Shown piece by piece: positions 8,604 to 17,272 of a stretch of 58,257 bases of DNA; position 1 is the first letter of the stretch, and each line of letters opens with the position of its first letter. The stretch is from an uncultured Bacteroidales bacterium (GTDB taxonomy: Bacteria > Bacteroidota > Bacteroidia > Bacteroidales > FEN-979): contig CAIQUS010000073.1 of NCBI GenBank assembly GCA_903875045.1, positions 1 to 58,257 of the forward strand. Direction: 5' to 3'. The notes beneath the pieces are model-generated. The model was given only the letters and a program-made list of their open reading frames with translations, searched no databases and was not told the origin of the DNA. The position numbers and the translations under genes are program-made.

Positions 8604-10151
8604 TCAAAAGGGTGGAACCCCGTGTTTTTTCTTGGGTGTAATCTCCCGTTTACCCTGGGCCAGGGTTAAAGAATGTGTCAGATAGTTGCGGGTTTCATTT
8701 GGTTCGATCACCGCATCAACATATCCGTAGGCAGCAGCCACATAAGGATTTGCAAATTTCTGACGATACTCCTCGATTAAGCGTTTGCGGGTCTCTTCCG
8801 GATTGTCACTGGCCTTGATTTCGCTACGGAAAATAATATTGGCAGCGCCTTCAGGCCCCATAACTGCAATTTCTGCGGTTGGCCAGGCGAACACGAAGTC
8901 GGCTCTCAGGTGATTTGAACACATGGCTATATATCCTCCTCCATAGGCCTTACGCAAAATAACAGTGAGTTTCGGAACACTGGCTTCACTATATGCATAC
9001 AATACCTTAGCCCCGTGACGAATAACCCCTGCATGTTCCTGATCAACGCCCGGGAGATAACCCGGTAAATCGACCAGTGTAACCAAAGGAACATTGAATG
9101 CATCACAAAAACGGATAAAACGGGCCGCTTTGTCGCTTGAATCGCAATCGAGCACACCGGCAAGAACCATGGGCTGATTGGCGACAAAACCGACAGTTTG
9201 ACCATCAAGCCGGCTAAAGCCGATGACAATATTGGCAGCCCACATCTCATGCACCTCAAAAAAGTCACTGTCATCAACAATGGCGCGGATCACATCACGC
9301 ACATCGTAAGGTTGCATAGGGTTGGTCGGGAAGATATGATCCAGTTTGTACTGTCGCGATTTTGGTGCCTTCTTGGGAAACACCTCAGCCTTTTTCTCAT
9401 TGCTCCAGGGGATATAACTCACAAGGCGCTTAATCTGGTCGAAGCAATCGGCCTCGCTTTCGGCAAAAAAGTGGGCATTTCCGGTTATTTCCGCATGAAC
9501 ACGGGCTCCACCAAGATCTTCCATCGAAATTTCTTCACCCAGAACAGTCTTGATAACTTCAGGACCGGTGATAAACATCTTGGAGATTTTATCAACAACA
9601 AATACAAAATCCGTTAGTGCCGGGCTATATACCGCACCTCCGGCACAAGGCCCGAGTATAACTGATATCTGGGGGATCACACCCGAAGCCTGGGTGTTTC
9701 GATAAAAAATTTCGCCATAACCAGCCAGTGAATTCACCCCTTCCTGAATACGGGCACCTCCACTGTCATTGATACCGATTAAAGGAACCTTCATCTTCAT
9801 GGCATGATCCATGATTTTGGTGATTTTCTTGGCATGCATCAAACCCAGTGAACCTCCGGCTACCGTAAAGTCCTGAGCGAAAATACATACCGGCCAGGCG
9901 TTGATTGACCCGGTACCTGTGATTACACCATCTCCGGGCAAATATTTTTTATCCATGTCGAAATCCTGTCCGGCATGTTTGACAAACAAGTCATATTCAT
10001 GAAAGGAATTGGGATCAACCAGCGCAAGAATACGTTCCCTGGCAGTCATCTTGCCAGAAGCTTTCTGTTTTTCAAGGGCTTGCTCACCGCCCCCTTTAAA
10101 GGCTTCCTGCATTCGCCTTTTCAATTCCGTGGTTTTTGCTCTTAAACTCAT
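8604..10151 (-). CDS. Acyl-CoA carboxylase carboxyltransferase (propionyl-/methylmalonyl-CoA type)
   Basis: 515 residues from the ATG at 10151. An open frame extends to 10265 but the extra 38 residues lie across and upstream of a strong promoter and look non-coding. The family moves carboxyl groups between carboxybiotin and acyl-CoA (PccB, or MmdA in sodium-pump decarboxylases). Two crotonase-fold halves are visible: the N-half with GGSLGLMHAKKI, INDSGGARIQEG and GPCAGGAVYSPALTD, and the C-half with LVDLPGYLPGVDQE and RKAYGGGYIAM. The next gene encodes its biotin carrier. PccB and MmdA cannot be told apart without the missing third subunit. Confidence 0.9.
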   Translation of the reverse strand: MSLRAKTTELKRRMQEAFKGGGEQALEKQKASGKMTARERILALVDPNSFHEYDLFVKHAGQDFDMDKKYLPGDGVITGTGSINAWPVCIFAQDFTVAGGSLGLMHAKKITKIMDHAMKMKVPLIGINDSGGARIQEGVNSLAGYGEIFYRNTQASGVIPQISVILGPCAGGAVYSPALTDFVFVVDKISKMFITGPEVIKTVLGEEISMEDLGGARVHAEITGNAHFFAESEADCFDQIKRLVSYIPWSNEKKAEVFPKKAPKSRQYKLDHIFPTNPMQPYDVRDVIRAIVDDSDFFEVHEMWAANIVIGFSRLDGQTVGFVANQPMVLAGVLDCDSSDKAARFIRFCDAFNVPLVTLVDLPGYLPGVDQEHAGVIRHGAKVLYAYSEASVPKLTVILRKAYGGGYIAMCSNHLRADFVFAWPTAEIAVMGPEGAANIIFRSEIKASDNPEETRKRLIEEYRQKFANPYVAAAYGYVDAVIEPNETRNYLTHSLTLAQGKREITPKKKHGVPPF

Positions 10152-10177
10152 TTTCAGAATGTTTTTTACAAAGGGTG

Positions 10178-10209
10178 CAAAGATAGGGCTTATCCATTTA
10201 ATTAACAAA
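10178..10209 (-). promoter_or_regulatory. Promoter of the carboxylase operon
   Basis: Minus-strand TTTG (10206-10209), a 20-bp spacer, and TATCTTTG (10178-10185). This is a near-ideal match and places transcription start near 10172, which fixes the gene start at 10151 rather than 10265. Confidence 0.75.
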
Positions 10210-10365
10210 AATGTAAACAGGATAAATGGACAACTGGCTTTGTGAATAAAACGACAATGATTCAAGATGTTGTTTTTCTGCGCTTTTCACGATCTTACAA
10301 TTCATGTTCAATGTGTTATGTTTAATAATTCACAGTCAGTTTTGCGAAGTTTTGATAAAAAAAAA

Positions 10366-10395
10366 TTCGCCAAAATGATAATTTGAGTATCTTTG
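10366..10395 (+). promoter_or_regulatory. Promoter of the polysaccharide locus
   Basis: TATCTTTG at 10388-10395 with a weak TTCG 18 bp upstream (10366-10369). A leader of roughly 75 nt follows before the ATG at 10478; it contains the palindrome AACCGGTT. UpxY-type antiterminators act in the leaders of their own operons, so this leader is the likely target. Confidence 0.55.
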
Positions 10396-10477
10396 CTACT
10401 CAAAGTATGTCAACCGGTTTTGACCCTGCCATATATTTAATTGCCGGGTATGATTGGTTTGGTCGAAAAAGTTTTTT

Positions 10478-11020
10478 ATGACAGAAAGATTACCCGGCGA
10501 TGAAAAATCACCAGACATCATTCAAACGCCGCTTTGGTATGCAGTCTACACCCGTTCACGCTCCGAAAAAAGTTTGATGGAGTTATTGAAAGAAAAAGGA
10601 ATCGAAGCTTATGTCCCGCTTAGAAAAGTCATCCACCAGTGGAGTGATCGTAAAAGGCTTGTTGAAGAACCACTGATACGGTCATATTGTTTTGTAAAGG
10701 TTTCAAACAAGGATTATTACGAAGTATTGAACACCCAGGGGGCCGTGCGGTATATTTGGTTTTCCGGTAAGGCAGCCAGCATTCCCGAACGGCAAATCGA
10801 CACATTAAAAGCGATTACAGGCTCCAATGTGGAAGTAGAATGCCTGCCCGACACTTTTCAGCCCGGAACTAAGGTAATGGTGAATGCAGGACCCTTGACA
10901 GGCCTCGTTGGTGAATTGGTCAATGTTGCAAATAAAAAAAAGGTCATAATACGGATTGATCAACTGAAACAAGTGATCACTCTCTCTATTTCGCCATTGC
11001 TTATTGAAATAGTGAAATAG
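10478..11020 (+). CDS. UpxY-family transcription antiterminator (NusG-like)
   Basis: About 180 residues from the ATG at 10478; a TTG eight codons upstream (10454) is possible. UpxY proteins are NusG paralogues that let RNA polymerase read through the long capsule operon they head. The N-terminal NGN domain shows TPLWYAVYTRSRSEKSL, then the segment VPLRKVIHQWSDRKRLVEEPLIRSYCF (given here by its ends at about residues 45-71), and a C-terminal KOW-like stretch near GTKVMVNAGPLTGLVGE. No UpxZ follows. It is the first gene of the 33-kb plus-strand polysaccharide locus. Confidence 0.92.
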   Translation: MTERLPGDEKSPDIIQTPLWYAVYTRSRSEKSLMELLKEKGIEAYVPLRKVIHQWSDRKRLVEEPLIRSYCFVKVSNKDYYEVLNTQGAVRYIWFSGKAASIPERQIDTLKAITGSNVEVECLPDTFQPGTKVMVNAGPLTGLVGELVNVANKKKVIIRIDQLKQVITLSISPLLIEIVK

Positions 11021-11053
11021 CGAAAAGCGAAAAGCGAAAAGCGAAAAGCGAAA
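11019..11053 (+). repeat. Heptanucleotide tandem array (AGCGAAA)5
   Basis: Five perfect 7-bp units. The first two bases belong to the UpxY stop codon TAG (11018-11020), so the array begins inside the stop codon. Confidence 0.95.
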
Positions 11054-11127
11054 TAAAGAAAATTTTGCATTTTGCCTTATAAATTCCATCAAGGTTCCTG
11101 TGACCGAAAGGGCGAAGCCATGCCCCT

Positions 11128-11169
11128 CGTAAATCGTAAATCGTAAATCGTAAATCGTAAATCGTAAAT
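11128..11169 (+). repeat. Heptanucleotide tandem array (CGTAAAT)6
   Basis: Six perfect 7-bp units ending 10 bp before the TTG start of the next gene. Each unit contains TAA, and because 7 is not a multiple of 3 the array puts stop codons in all three forward frames; read backwards it is open. Confidence 0.95.
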
Positions 11170-11179
11170 AATAGTTGTT

Positions 11180-11707
11180 TTGCTCGACACCCTGATCACC
11201 AATAAAACCCGCGTTAAACTGTTACTGCGGTTCTTTCTCAATCCGGAAACCACATCATATCTGCGTGGTTTGGAGGAAGAATTCGAAGAGTCGACCAATG
11301 CGATCAGGATCGAATTAAACCGCTTCGAAGCAGCCGGATTGCTGATCAGCTGGGAAGAAAAAAACAAAAAAATGTTCTCAGCCAACCAGAACCATCCATT
11401 GTTTGATGATGTGCGCAGTATCCTTCGAAAACATACAGGAATTGACACCATCATGACCAATGTCATCAATAACCTTGGGAACATTGAATCGGCATATCTG
11501 AACGGGATGATGGCCAAGGGCTTCGATCATTCCACCCTTGAACTTTTCATTTTCGGTGACCCGATTGATCAGGAATACCTGTTATCCCTGACAAATAAAG
11601 CAACCTCCCTTCTCAAACGGGAAATCAATTGTACAACACTGCCTTCAAAGGATGAAGTTTCATTTCTTCAAAACAACAGAAATGCTTTGTTGGTATTCAA
11701 AAAATAA
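11180..11707 (+). CDS. Winged-helix (ArsR-like) regulator of the polysaccharide locus
   Basis: 175 residues starting at TTG 11180; TAA lies four codons upstream in frame and no ATG precedes it. The N-terminal half reads as a winged helix: TNKTRVKLLLRFFLNPETTSYL, split here as helix 1-2 (8-19) and recognition region EEFEESTNAIRIELNRFE (34-51), then AAGLLISWEEKNKKMFSAN as the wing. The C-terminal half resembles the nucleotidyltransferase-like tail seen in this Bacteroidota family (DHSTLELFIFGDPIDQ). Family knowledge: this type often follows UpxY or opens surface-polysaccharide loci. The ligand is unknown. Confidence 0.7.
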   Translation: MLDTLITNKTRVKLLLRFFLNPETTSYLRGLEEEFEESTNAIRIELNRFEAAGLLISWEEKNKKMFSANQNHPLFDDVRSILRKHTGIDTIMTNVINNLGNIESAYLNGMMAKGFDHSTLELFIFGDPIDQEYLLSLTNKATSLLKREINCTTLPSKDEVSFLQNNRNALLVFKK

Positions 11708-11745
11708 AAACAGAAAAGAACCGAAATCAAATTAAATTATCCTCC

Positions 11746-13077
11746 ATGACTAATCTCCCCCCCCTTCAAAACAAGGAACCAATTATCGCTGTAATCGGAC
11801 TCGGATATGTCGGGCTGCCGTTAGCTGTTGAATTTGCAAAATATTTTCCGGTTGTCGGATTCGACATCAAGGAGGACCGCATCAAAGAACTCAATAGTGG
11901 TCACGACTCCACCCTCGAAGTTGAAGAAGAGAATCTCAGAAGCGTTCTATCCCTGTTTGCCGATCCCCCATCGATACCGGGTACAAAAGGCTTGTCAATT
12001 ACGAACAAACCTGATCTTCTTAAACCATGTAACGTTTTTATTGTTACTGTTCCAACACCGGTTGATAAAAATAATCGTCCCGACATGACGCCAATGATCA
12101 AAGCTTCAGAAACAGTCGGGAAGGTCATTAATCCGGGAGATATCGTTATCTATGAATCCACTGTTTACCCTGGTGCAACAGAAGAAGATTGCGTGCCCAG
12201 GATTGAACAGGTCAGCGGTATGAAATACAACACAGATTTCTTTGTCGGATATTCACCGGAACGGATTAATCCGGGTGACAAAGAACACTCGGTCACAAAT
12301 ATTAAAAAAGTAACATCCGGGTCAACGCCGGAGGTTGCCGAAGTGGTGGATCAGCTATATAAAAAAGTGATCAAAGCCGGTACTCACAAAGCGCCTTCGA
12401 TCAAAGTGGCGGAAGCTGCAAAGGTGATTGAAAATTCACAACGTGATATCAATATTGCGTTTGTGAATGAACTCGCAAGGATTTGTGCGCACCTGGGCAT
12501 CGATACGCAGGATGTGCTGGAGGCGGCTGCCACCAAATGGAATTTCCTAAAGTTCAAACCCGGATTGGTGGGCGGCCACTGTATCGGCGTTGATCCATAT
12601 TACCTGGCTCAAAAAGCACAGGAGGTAGGATATCATCCTGAGATTATTCTTGCAGGCAGAAGAATGAATGACACCATGGGAGCATGGATCGCCGGACAAA
12701 TCGTCAAACTGATGATTAAAAAGAATATCCAGATCAACAACAGCCGTATCCTCATCCTTGGAATCACTTTCAAAGAGAATTGCCCCGACATACGCAATTC
12801 CAAAGTCATTGATGTCATCAATGAACTGAATACTTTCGGTTGCCAGGTGGAAGTTTTTGACCCATGGGCCGACCCTGCAGAAGTCAAACATGAATACGGG
12901 CTCGATCTGTTACCATCTATCGACACTTCATCTCTGCATACCGATTACAAAGCCGTGGTGCTGGCAGTTGCTCATGACAAATTCTCAGGTATCAACCCTG
13001 AAGAGATCCGGAACCATGCCATCGTATACGACATAAAATCCTTCTGGTCGAGAAACAGCATCACTGCAAGGCTATAA
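11746..13077 (+). CDS. tviB: UDP-N-acetyl-sugar 6-dehydrogenase, TviB/WbpO type
   Basis: 443 residues of the UDP-glucose/GDP-mannose dehydrogenase family, which oxidises C6 of a UDP-HexNAc to the uronic acid with two NAD+. Visible: the NAD site IGLGYVGLPLA (17-27), VPTPVDKNNRPDMT, YESTVYPGATEE, YSPERINPGD, and the catalytic cysteine in LVGGHCIGVDPYYL near 282. The following gene is a TviC/WbpP-type 4-epimerase, so together they should make UDP-GalNAcA from UDP-GlcNAc, as in Vi antigen. A WecC role (UDP-ManNAcA, using the WecB product encoded downstream) is an alternative. Confidence 0.88.
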   Translation: MTNLPPLQNKEPIIAVIGLGYVGLPLAVEFAKYFPVVGFDIKEDRIKELNSGHDSTLEVEEENLRSVLSLFADPPSIPGTKGLSITNKPDLLKPCNVFIVTVPTPVDKNNRPDMTPMIKASETVGKVINPGDIVIYESTVYPGATEEDCVPRIEQVSGMKYNTDFFVGYSPERINPGDKEHSVTNIKKVTSGSTPEVAEVVDQLYKKVIKAGTHKAPSIKVAEAAKVIENSQRDINIAFVNELARICAHLGIDTQDVLEAAATKWNFLKFKPGLVGGHCIGVDPYYLAQKAQEVGYHPEIILAGRRMNDTMGAWIAGQIVKLMIKKNIQINNSRILILGITFKENCPDIRNSKVIDVINELNTFGCQVEVFDPWADPAEVKHEYGLDLLPSIDTSSLHTDYKAVVLAVAHDKFSGINPEEIRNHAIVYDIKSFWSRNSITARL

Positions 13078-13098
13078 CCAACTATCAAAACTGTTACC

Positions 13099-14094
13099 TT
13101 GAACGATTATCCACGAATCAGAAACAAACGTATCCTGGTAACCGGCGGCGCCGGGTTTATCGGATCAAACCTTTGCAATGATCTGCTCAGGTTCGACAAC
13201 GAAGTAATCTGCCTCGACAACTTTTCAACCGGCAGGGAGGAAAATCTTCAGGATTTCTCCAAACACAAAAATTTCCGGCTGATTTACGGGGATATACGAA
13301 ACCCGGAAGATTGCAGAAAAGCCTCTGCCGGCGTAGAATATATCCTTCATCAGGCCGCACTCGGTTCGGTGCCCCGTTCGATCAATGATCCCGTAACGAC
13401 CAATGCCAACAACATTGATGGGTTTCTGAACATGCTGGTTGCAGCCCGTGATGCCAAAATCAAACGGTTCGTTTATGCAGCCAGTTCATCTACGTATGGC
13501 GATTCAACGAACCTGCCGAAAGTGGAAGATATTATCGGTAAACCATTGTCCCCTTATGCCGTTACAAAATACGTGAATGAATTGTACGCAAGGGTATTCC
13601 AGTTAAATTACGGTCTTGACACCATCGGACTGCGTTATTTCAACGTTTATGGACGCTGTCAGGATCCTAACGGTGCTTATGCCGCTGTAATTCCCAAATT
13701 CACCATGATGCTCATGGCACACGAATCGCCGGTCATACATGGTGATGGCACCCATTCCCGTGATTTTACCTACATCGACAATGTGATCCAGATGAATCAC
13801 CTTGCCGCCACTTCAACAAATCCGGAGGTTGTCGGACAGGTTTTCAATACCGCTGTCGGAGAACGCAACGATTTGAATATGCTGGTAAAATATCTGAAAA
13901 AATACCTGGTACCCTATGATCATGCCATTGGTGATGTCGAAATCAAATATGGCCCCGACCGACTGGGGGACATTCCTCACTCACTCGCCTCTATTGAAAA
14001 AGCAGAAAAGATGCTCGGATATAAACCGGAGGTGAACCTTGAAAACGGACTGAAGCAGGCCGTTGACTGGTATTGGCTGAATCTTAAAAAGTAG
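13099..14094 (+). CDS. tviC: UDP-GlcNAc(A) 4-epimerase, TviC/WbpP type
   Basis: 331 residues starting at TTG (13099); the N-terminus NDYPRIRNKRILVTGGAGF aligns with the family start, so the TTG is accepted. Extended SDR: NAD motif TGGAGFIGSN (about 15-24), ASSSTYGDS, and catalytic Y-x3-K in SPYAVTKY. The family interconverts UDP-GlcNAc/GalNAc or their uronates. It lies 21 bp after the TviB-type dehydrogenase, so the pair likely makes UDP-GalNAcA. Confidence 0.88.
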   Translation: MNDYPRIRNKRILVTGGAGFIGSNLCNDLLRFDNEVICLDNFSTGREENLQDFSKHKNFRLIYGDIRNPEDCRKASAGVEYILHQAALGSVPRSINDPVTTNANNIDGFLNMLVAARDAKIKRFVYAASSSTYGDSTNLPKVEDIIGKPLSPYAVTKYVNELYARVFQLNYGLDTIGLRYFNVYGRCQDPNGAYAAVIPKFTMMLMAHESPVIHGDGTHSRDFTYIDNVIQMNHLAATSTNPEVVGQVFNTAVGERNDLNMLVKYLKKYLVPYDHAIGDVEIKYGPDRLGDIPHSLASIEKAEKMLGYKPEVNLENGLKQAVDWYWLNLKK

Positions 14095-14137
14095 AAAATC
14101 CCCACGGAGAATTATTTCACCATTCAGCTAATTACAA

Positions 14138-15268
14138 ATGGACCCAAACAGTAAAATTTACATCGCCGGACACACCGGAATGGTAGGATCGGCCATCACC
14201 CGCAGACTTCATGAAAAGGGGTTTACGAACATCATCGGCCGTACCATGGAGGAACTCGACCTGACCAGTCAGCAGGCTGTACAGGATTTTTTTGAGTCGG
14301 AAAAACCAGACTATGTGGTTCTTGCGGCTGCAAAAGTGGGTGGTATCCTCGCCAACAACACCTACCGCGCGCAGTTTATTTATGAAAACCTGATGATTGA
14401 AGCCAACATTATTCACCAGGCTTATCTCCAGGGTGTTAAAAAACTACTTTTCCTTGGAAGTTCGTGCATTTACCCAAAAAATGCTCCGCAACCACTCAAA
14501 GAAGAGTACCTGCTCACCGGCGACCTGGAACAGACCAATGAGCCGTATGCCATTGCAAAAATTGCCGGAATAAAGCTTTGCGAAAGCTACTACCGCCAAT
14601 ATGGCTGCAATTTCATCTCAGTGATGCCAACCAATTTGTATGGTCCCAACGACAACTACAACCTCGAAACATCACATGTGCTTCCGGCAATTATCCGTAA
14701 GATGCATCTTGCTCATTGTCTCGAAACCCAAAATTGGGAGGGAATACGTAAAGACCTTGACACCCGCCCCATCGAAGGAACCAATGGAAAAGCAACTGAA
14801 GATGAAATTCTCCGGATCCTCCATAAATACGGAATCTCCATGGACCCTGATGGAAATCGGGAAAACCCTGTCACTCGTCACTCGTCATTCGTCACTCTTT
14901 CATTATGGGGCACCGGACAGGTATTCCGCGAATTTCTTCACGTCGACGACATGGCAGCTGTTTGTGTTAAAACCCTCGAGGAGATAAACGTGGCTGACCT
15001 AACCGAACCCGGCCTGTTTCCCAGTTCACATGCTCACCCGCTCACCTTCTTTAATATCGGCACAGGGGAAGACCAGACCATTGCCGAAATTGCAGCGTTG
15101 GTAAAATCAATCGTTGGCTTTACCGGTGAAATCAATTGGGACAATTCCAAACCCGACGGCACCCTGCGAAAGCTGCTGGATGTAAGCAAACTGCGGGCAC
15201 TTGGAGTCACGGGATATATATCCCTCGAAAACGGCATCCGTGCTGTTTACAAACAATACACCCGCTAA
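14138..15268 (+). CDS. fcl: GDP-L-fucose synthase
   Basis: 376 residues, longer than the roughly 320 of E. coli WcaG. SDR that epimerises and reduces GDP-4-keto-6-deoxymannose to GDP-L-fucose. Visible: NADPH motif GHTGMVGSAI (8-17), SSCIYP, catalytic Y-x3-K in EPYAIAKI, and NLYGPNDNYNL. An insertion of about 60 residues follows (about 195-260; GIRKDLDTRPIEGTNGKAT and on), common in Bacteroidota. At its end residues 244-253 (PVTRHSSFVT) are encoded by four tandem heptamers of CGTCAC type (14868-14895), so repeat DNA has become coding. Gmd follows 33 bp downstream. Confidence 0.92.
   Translation: MDPNSKIYIAGHTGMVGSAITRRLHEKGFTNIIGRTMEELDLTSQQAVQDFFESEKPDYVVLAAAKVGGILANNTYRAQFIYENLMIEANIIHQAYLQGVKKLLFLGSSCIYPKNAPQPLKEEYLLTGDLEQTNEPYAIAKIAGIKLCESYYRQYGCNFISVMPTNLYGPNDNYNLETSHVLPAIIRKMHLAHCLETQNWEGIRKDLDTRPIEGTNGKATEDEILRILHKYGISMDPDGNRENPVTRHSSFVTLSLWGTGQVFREFLHVDDMAAVCVKTLEEINVADLTEPGLFPSSHAHPLTFFNIGTGEDQTIAEIAALVKSIVGFTGEINWDNSKPDGTLRKLLDVSKLRALGVTGYISLENGIRAVYKQYTR
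14868..14895 (+). repeat. In-frame heptanucleotide repeats (TCGTCAC)4 inside fcl
   Basis: Units CTGTCAC, TCGTCAC, TCGTCAT, TCGTCAC. They encode part of a lineage-variable insertion of the enzyme just before the conserved LWGTGQ segment. The same unit core recurs in the Wzi gene at 45037-45064. Confidence 0.85.
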
Positions 15269-15301
15269 CATTCACAACCATCAACTTTTATTTTTATACT
15301 T

Positions 15302-16345
15302 ATGAATAAAATTGCATTGATATCAGGCATCACAGGCCAGGACGGCAGTTACCTCACCGAACTGCTGCTCGAAAAAGGTTACACTGTTCATGGCATCATC
15401 CGCCGTTCGAGCTCTTTTAATACTTTTCGCATTGACCACATCTACAACAACAAGGAATACCTTAACAAAAGGTTTTTTCTACATTACGGCGACCTCACCG
15501 ATTCGAGCAACCTGAACCGTCTGGTTGAAAAAATCCATCCTGATGAAATTTTCAACCTGGGGGCTCAATCACATGTTCAGGTTTCATTCGAAGTACCTGA
15601 ATACACCGCCGATGTGGACGGCATAGGCACACTGCGATTCCTTGATGCCATCAGGGAAACCGGGGTTAAGACAAGGTTTTACCAGGCCAGTACCTCCGAG
15701 TTGTATGGCTTGGTACAGGAAGTACCCCAGACTGAAAAAACCCCCTTTTATCCCCGGAGTCCTTATGCAGTGGCTAAACTCTATTCTTATTGGATTACTG
15801 TCAATTACCGCGAAGCATATAAACTCTTCGCCTGTAACGGTATTCTGTTCAACCATGAATCAGAGCGCCGCGGAAAAACATTTGTAACCCGGAAAATTTC
15901 AGTTGGCGTGAGCAAGATCATGCTGGGCCTTCAGGAAAAACTATTGATGGGCAACCTTGATTCGAAGCGCGACTGGGGTTATGCACCCGAATATGTGGAA
16001 GGAATGTGGCGTATCCTTCAGGCACCCGAACCCGATGATTTCGTACTGGCCACCAACGAAACCCACACCGTAAAGGAATTCATCGAAAAGTCGTTCAATG
16101 TACTCGGCGAGGAAATTATCTGGGAAGACTCCGGTGTAAATGAACGCGGCATACTCAAATCATCAGGGCGGGAGGTCGTGGCCATCGACCCCAGGTATTT
16201 CCGGCCTACCGAGGTTGACCTTTTAATAGGTGACTACACCAAGGCAAAAGAAAAACTTGGCTGGCAACCGAAAACCACTTTTCATGATCTCGTGAGCCTG
16301 ATGGTTAAAGCGGATTTTGAAAAGATTAAAAACCGGATTGATTAA
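15302..16345 (+). CDS. gmd: GDP-mannose 4,6-dehydratase
   Basis: 347 residues. It converts GDP-D-mannose to GDP-4-keto-6-deoxy-D-mannose, the substrate of Fcl encoded just upstream. Visible: NADP motif [11 protein letters not shown] (8-18), [37 protein letters not shown], catalytic SPYAVAK, and the family-specific [16 protein letters not shown]. It is full length. The gene order fcl then gmd is the reverse of the E. coli colanic-acid cluster. Confidence 0.95.
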   Translation: MNKIALISGITGQDGSYLTELLLEKGYTVHGIIRRSSSFNTFRIDHIYNNKEYLNKRFFLHYGDLTDSSNLNRLVEKIHPDEIFNLGAQSHVQVSFEVPEYTADVDGIGTLRFLDAIRETGVKTRFYQASTSELYGLVQEVPQTEKTPFYPRSPYAVAKLYSYWITVNYREAYKLFACNGILFNHESERRGKTFVTRKISVGVSKIMLGLQEKLLMGNLDSKRDWGYAPEYVEGMWRILQAPEPDDFVLATNETHTVKEFIEKSFNVLGEEIIWEDSGVNERGILKSSGREVVAIDPRYFRPTEVDLLIGDYTKAKEKLGWQPKTTFHDLVSLMVKADFEKIKNRID

Positions 16346-16411
16346 GATAATAACACCTGTATTAAAACAATTTTTGCCTAAATAAATAATTCAGACTAAC
16401 AAAACAATCAC

Positions 16412-17251
16412 ATGAATCATATTAAGAACAACAAAATCAGCAACCATAAATGTCGTGTTTGTAATCAAACAGACTTTAAAATATGGGGAAAAAAGGACGA
16501 TCAGGTTTTATATCAATGCACCAACTGCCAGCTGGTATTCTTTTTCCCATACCCCACACAAGAAGAGCTTGACATATTTTATAATTCAAATTACCATAAT
16601 GTTCGCGGTTATGACGGGAACAATAAGGCTGGTGAATTGAGAAAAAGAATGTATTTGCTCGATGTAAAAGAAGTTGAATCAATCGTTCCCATCAAGGGTA
16701 AATTTCTGGATGTGGGATGTGCCGAAGGGGTATTCCTTACCTTCCTGAATTCAAAGTGGGAGAAATTTGGCATAGATGTTTCAAAGGAAGCGATTAGCAG
16801 AGCCTCTGAAAAACCCGGGATAAAAGCGTACGCTAAAGATATCTCTGAGGTCGAAGATAATTTTTATGATGTTATTCATCTGCGTGGCGTTTTTGAGCAT
16901 ATCCTTTTCCCGGATGAGTTCATCAGCATCGCCAGGAAGAAATTAAAAACCGGAGGCTATTTAATTATCAGTACGACTCCGAATATATCCGGAATTGTTC
17001 CCAGTTTATTCCGTGAAAGATATAAACTTGTTTTGCCAAACGAACATGTCAATTATTTCTCCCCCGTCACAATCAGCCATTTGGCTAAAAACCATGGTTT
17101 TTCAATAGAAAAAATTACTTTTCCGTATTTTAACACCCCGTACAGCTCATTTTTAAAAGATCTTTTTTCAATCCCGGTTAACTATTTTCAAGGGAAAGCA
17201 TCACCCCCGTTCTGGAAAAATATTCTTTCAGCCTATTTAATCAAAAAGTAA
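16412..17251 (+). CDS. SAM-dependent methyltransferase with N-terminal zinc-ribbon
   Basis: 279 residues. Two CxxC pairs at the N-terminus (CRVC near 14-17 and CTNC near 37-40) form a probable zinc ribbon, as in the Methyltransf_13/23-type sugar methyltransferases. The Rossmann core follows with LDVGCAEGVFL near 96-106, an acidic IDVS, and LRGVFEHI near 150. The C-terminal 70 residues are aromatic-rich. It probably methylates a sugar or nucleotide sugar in the locus. The ends do not overlap neighbours (66 and 21 bp). Confidence 0.75.
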   Translation: MNHIKNNKISNHKCRVCNQTDFKIWGKKDDQVLYQCTNCQLVFFFPYPTQEELDIFYNSNYHNVRGYDGNNKAGELRKRMYLLDVKEVESIVPIKGKFLDVGCAEGVFLTFLNSKWEKFGIDVSKEAISRASEKPGIKAYAKDISEVEDNFYDVIHLRGVFEHILFPDEFISIARKKLKTGGYLIISTTPNISGIVPSLFRERYKLVLPNEHVNYFSPVTISHLAKNHGFSIEKITFPYFNTPYSSFLKDLFSIPVNYFQGKASPPFWKNILSAYLIKK

Positions 17252-17272
17252 CACTTAATTTAAAACTGCAAA

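Noticed and set aside
10152-10265. N-terminal extension of the carboxyltransferase
   Set aside because: It lies across and upstream of a strong promoter (10178-10209), and the family starts at MSLRAKTTEL.
11089-11517. Minus-strand frame of 142 codons with repeated YDLRFTI peptide
   Set aside because: It is the reverse reading of the CGTAAAT array plus antisense of the winged-helix gene; no real protein signal.
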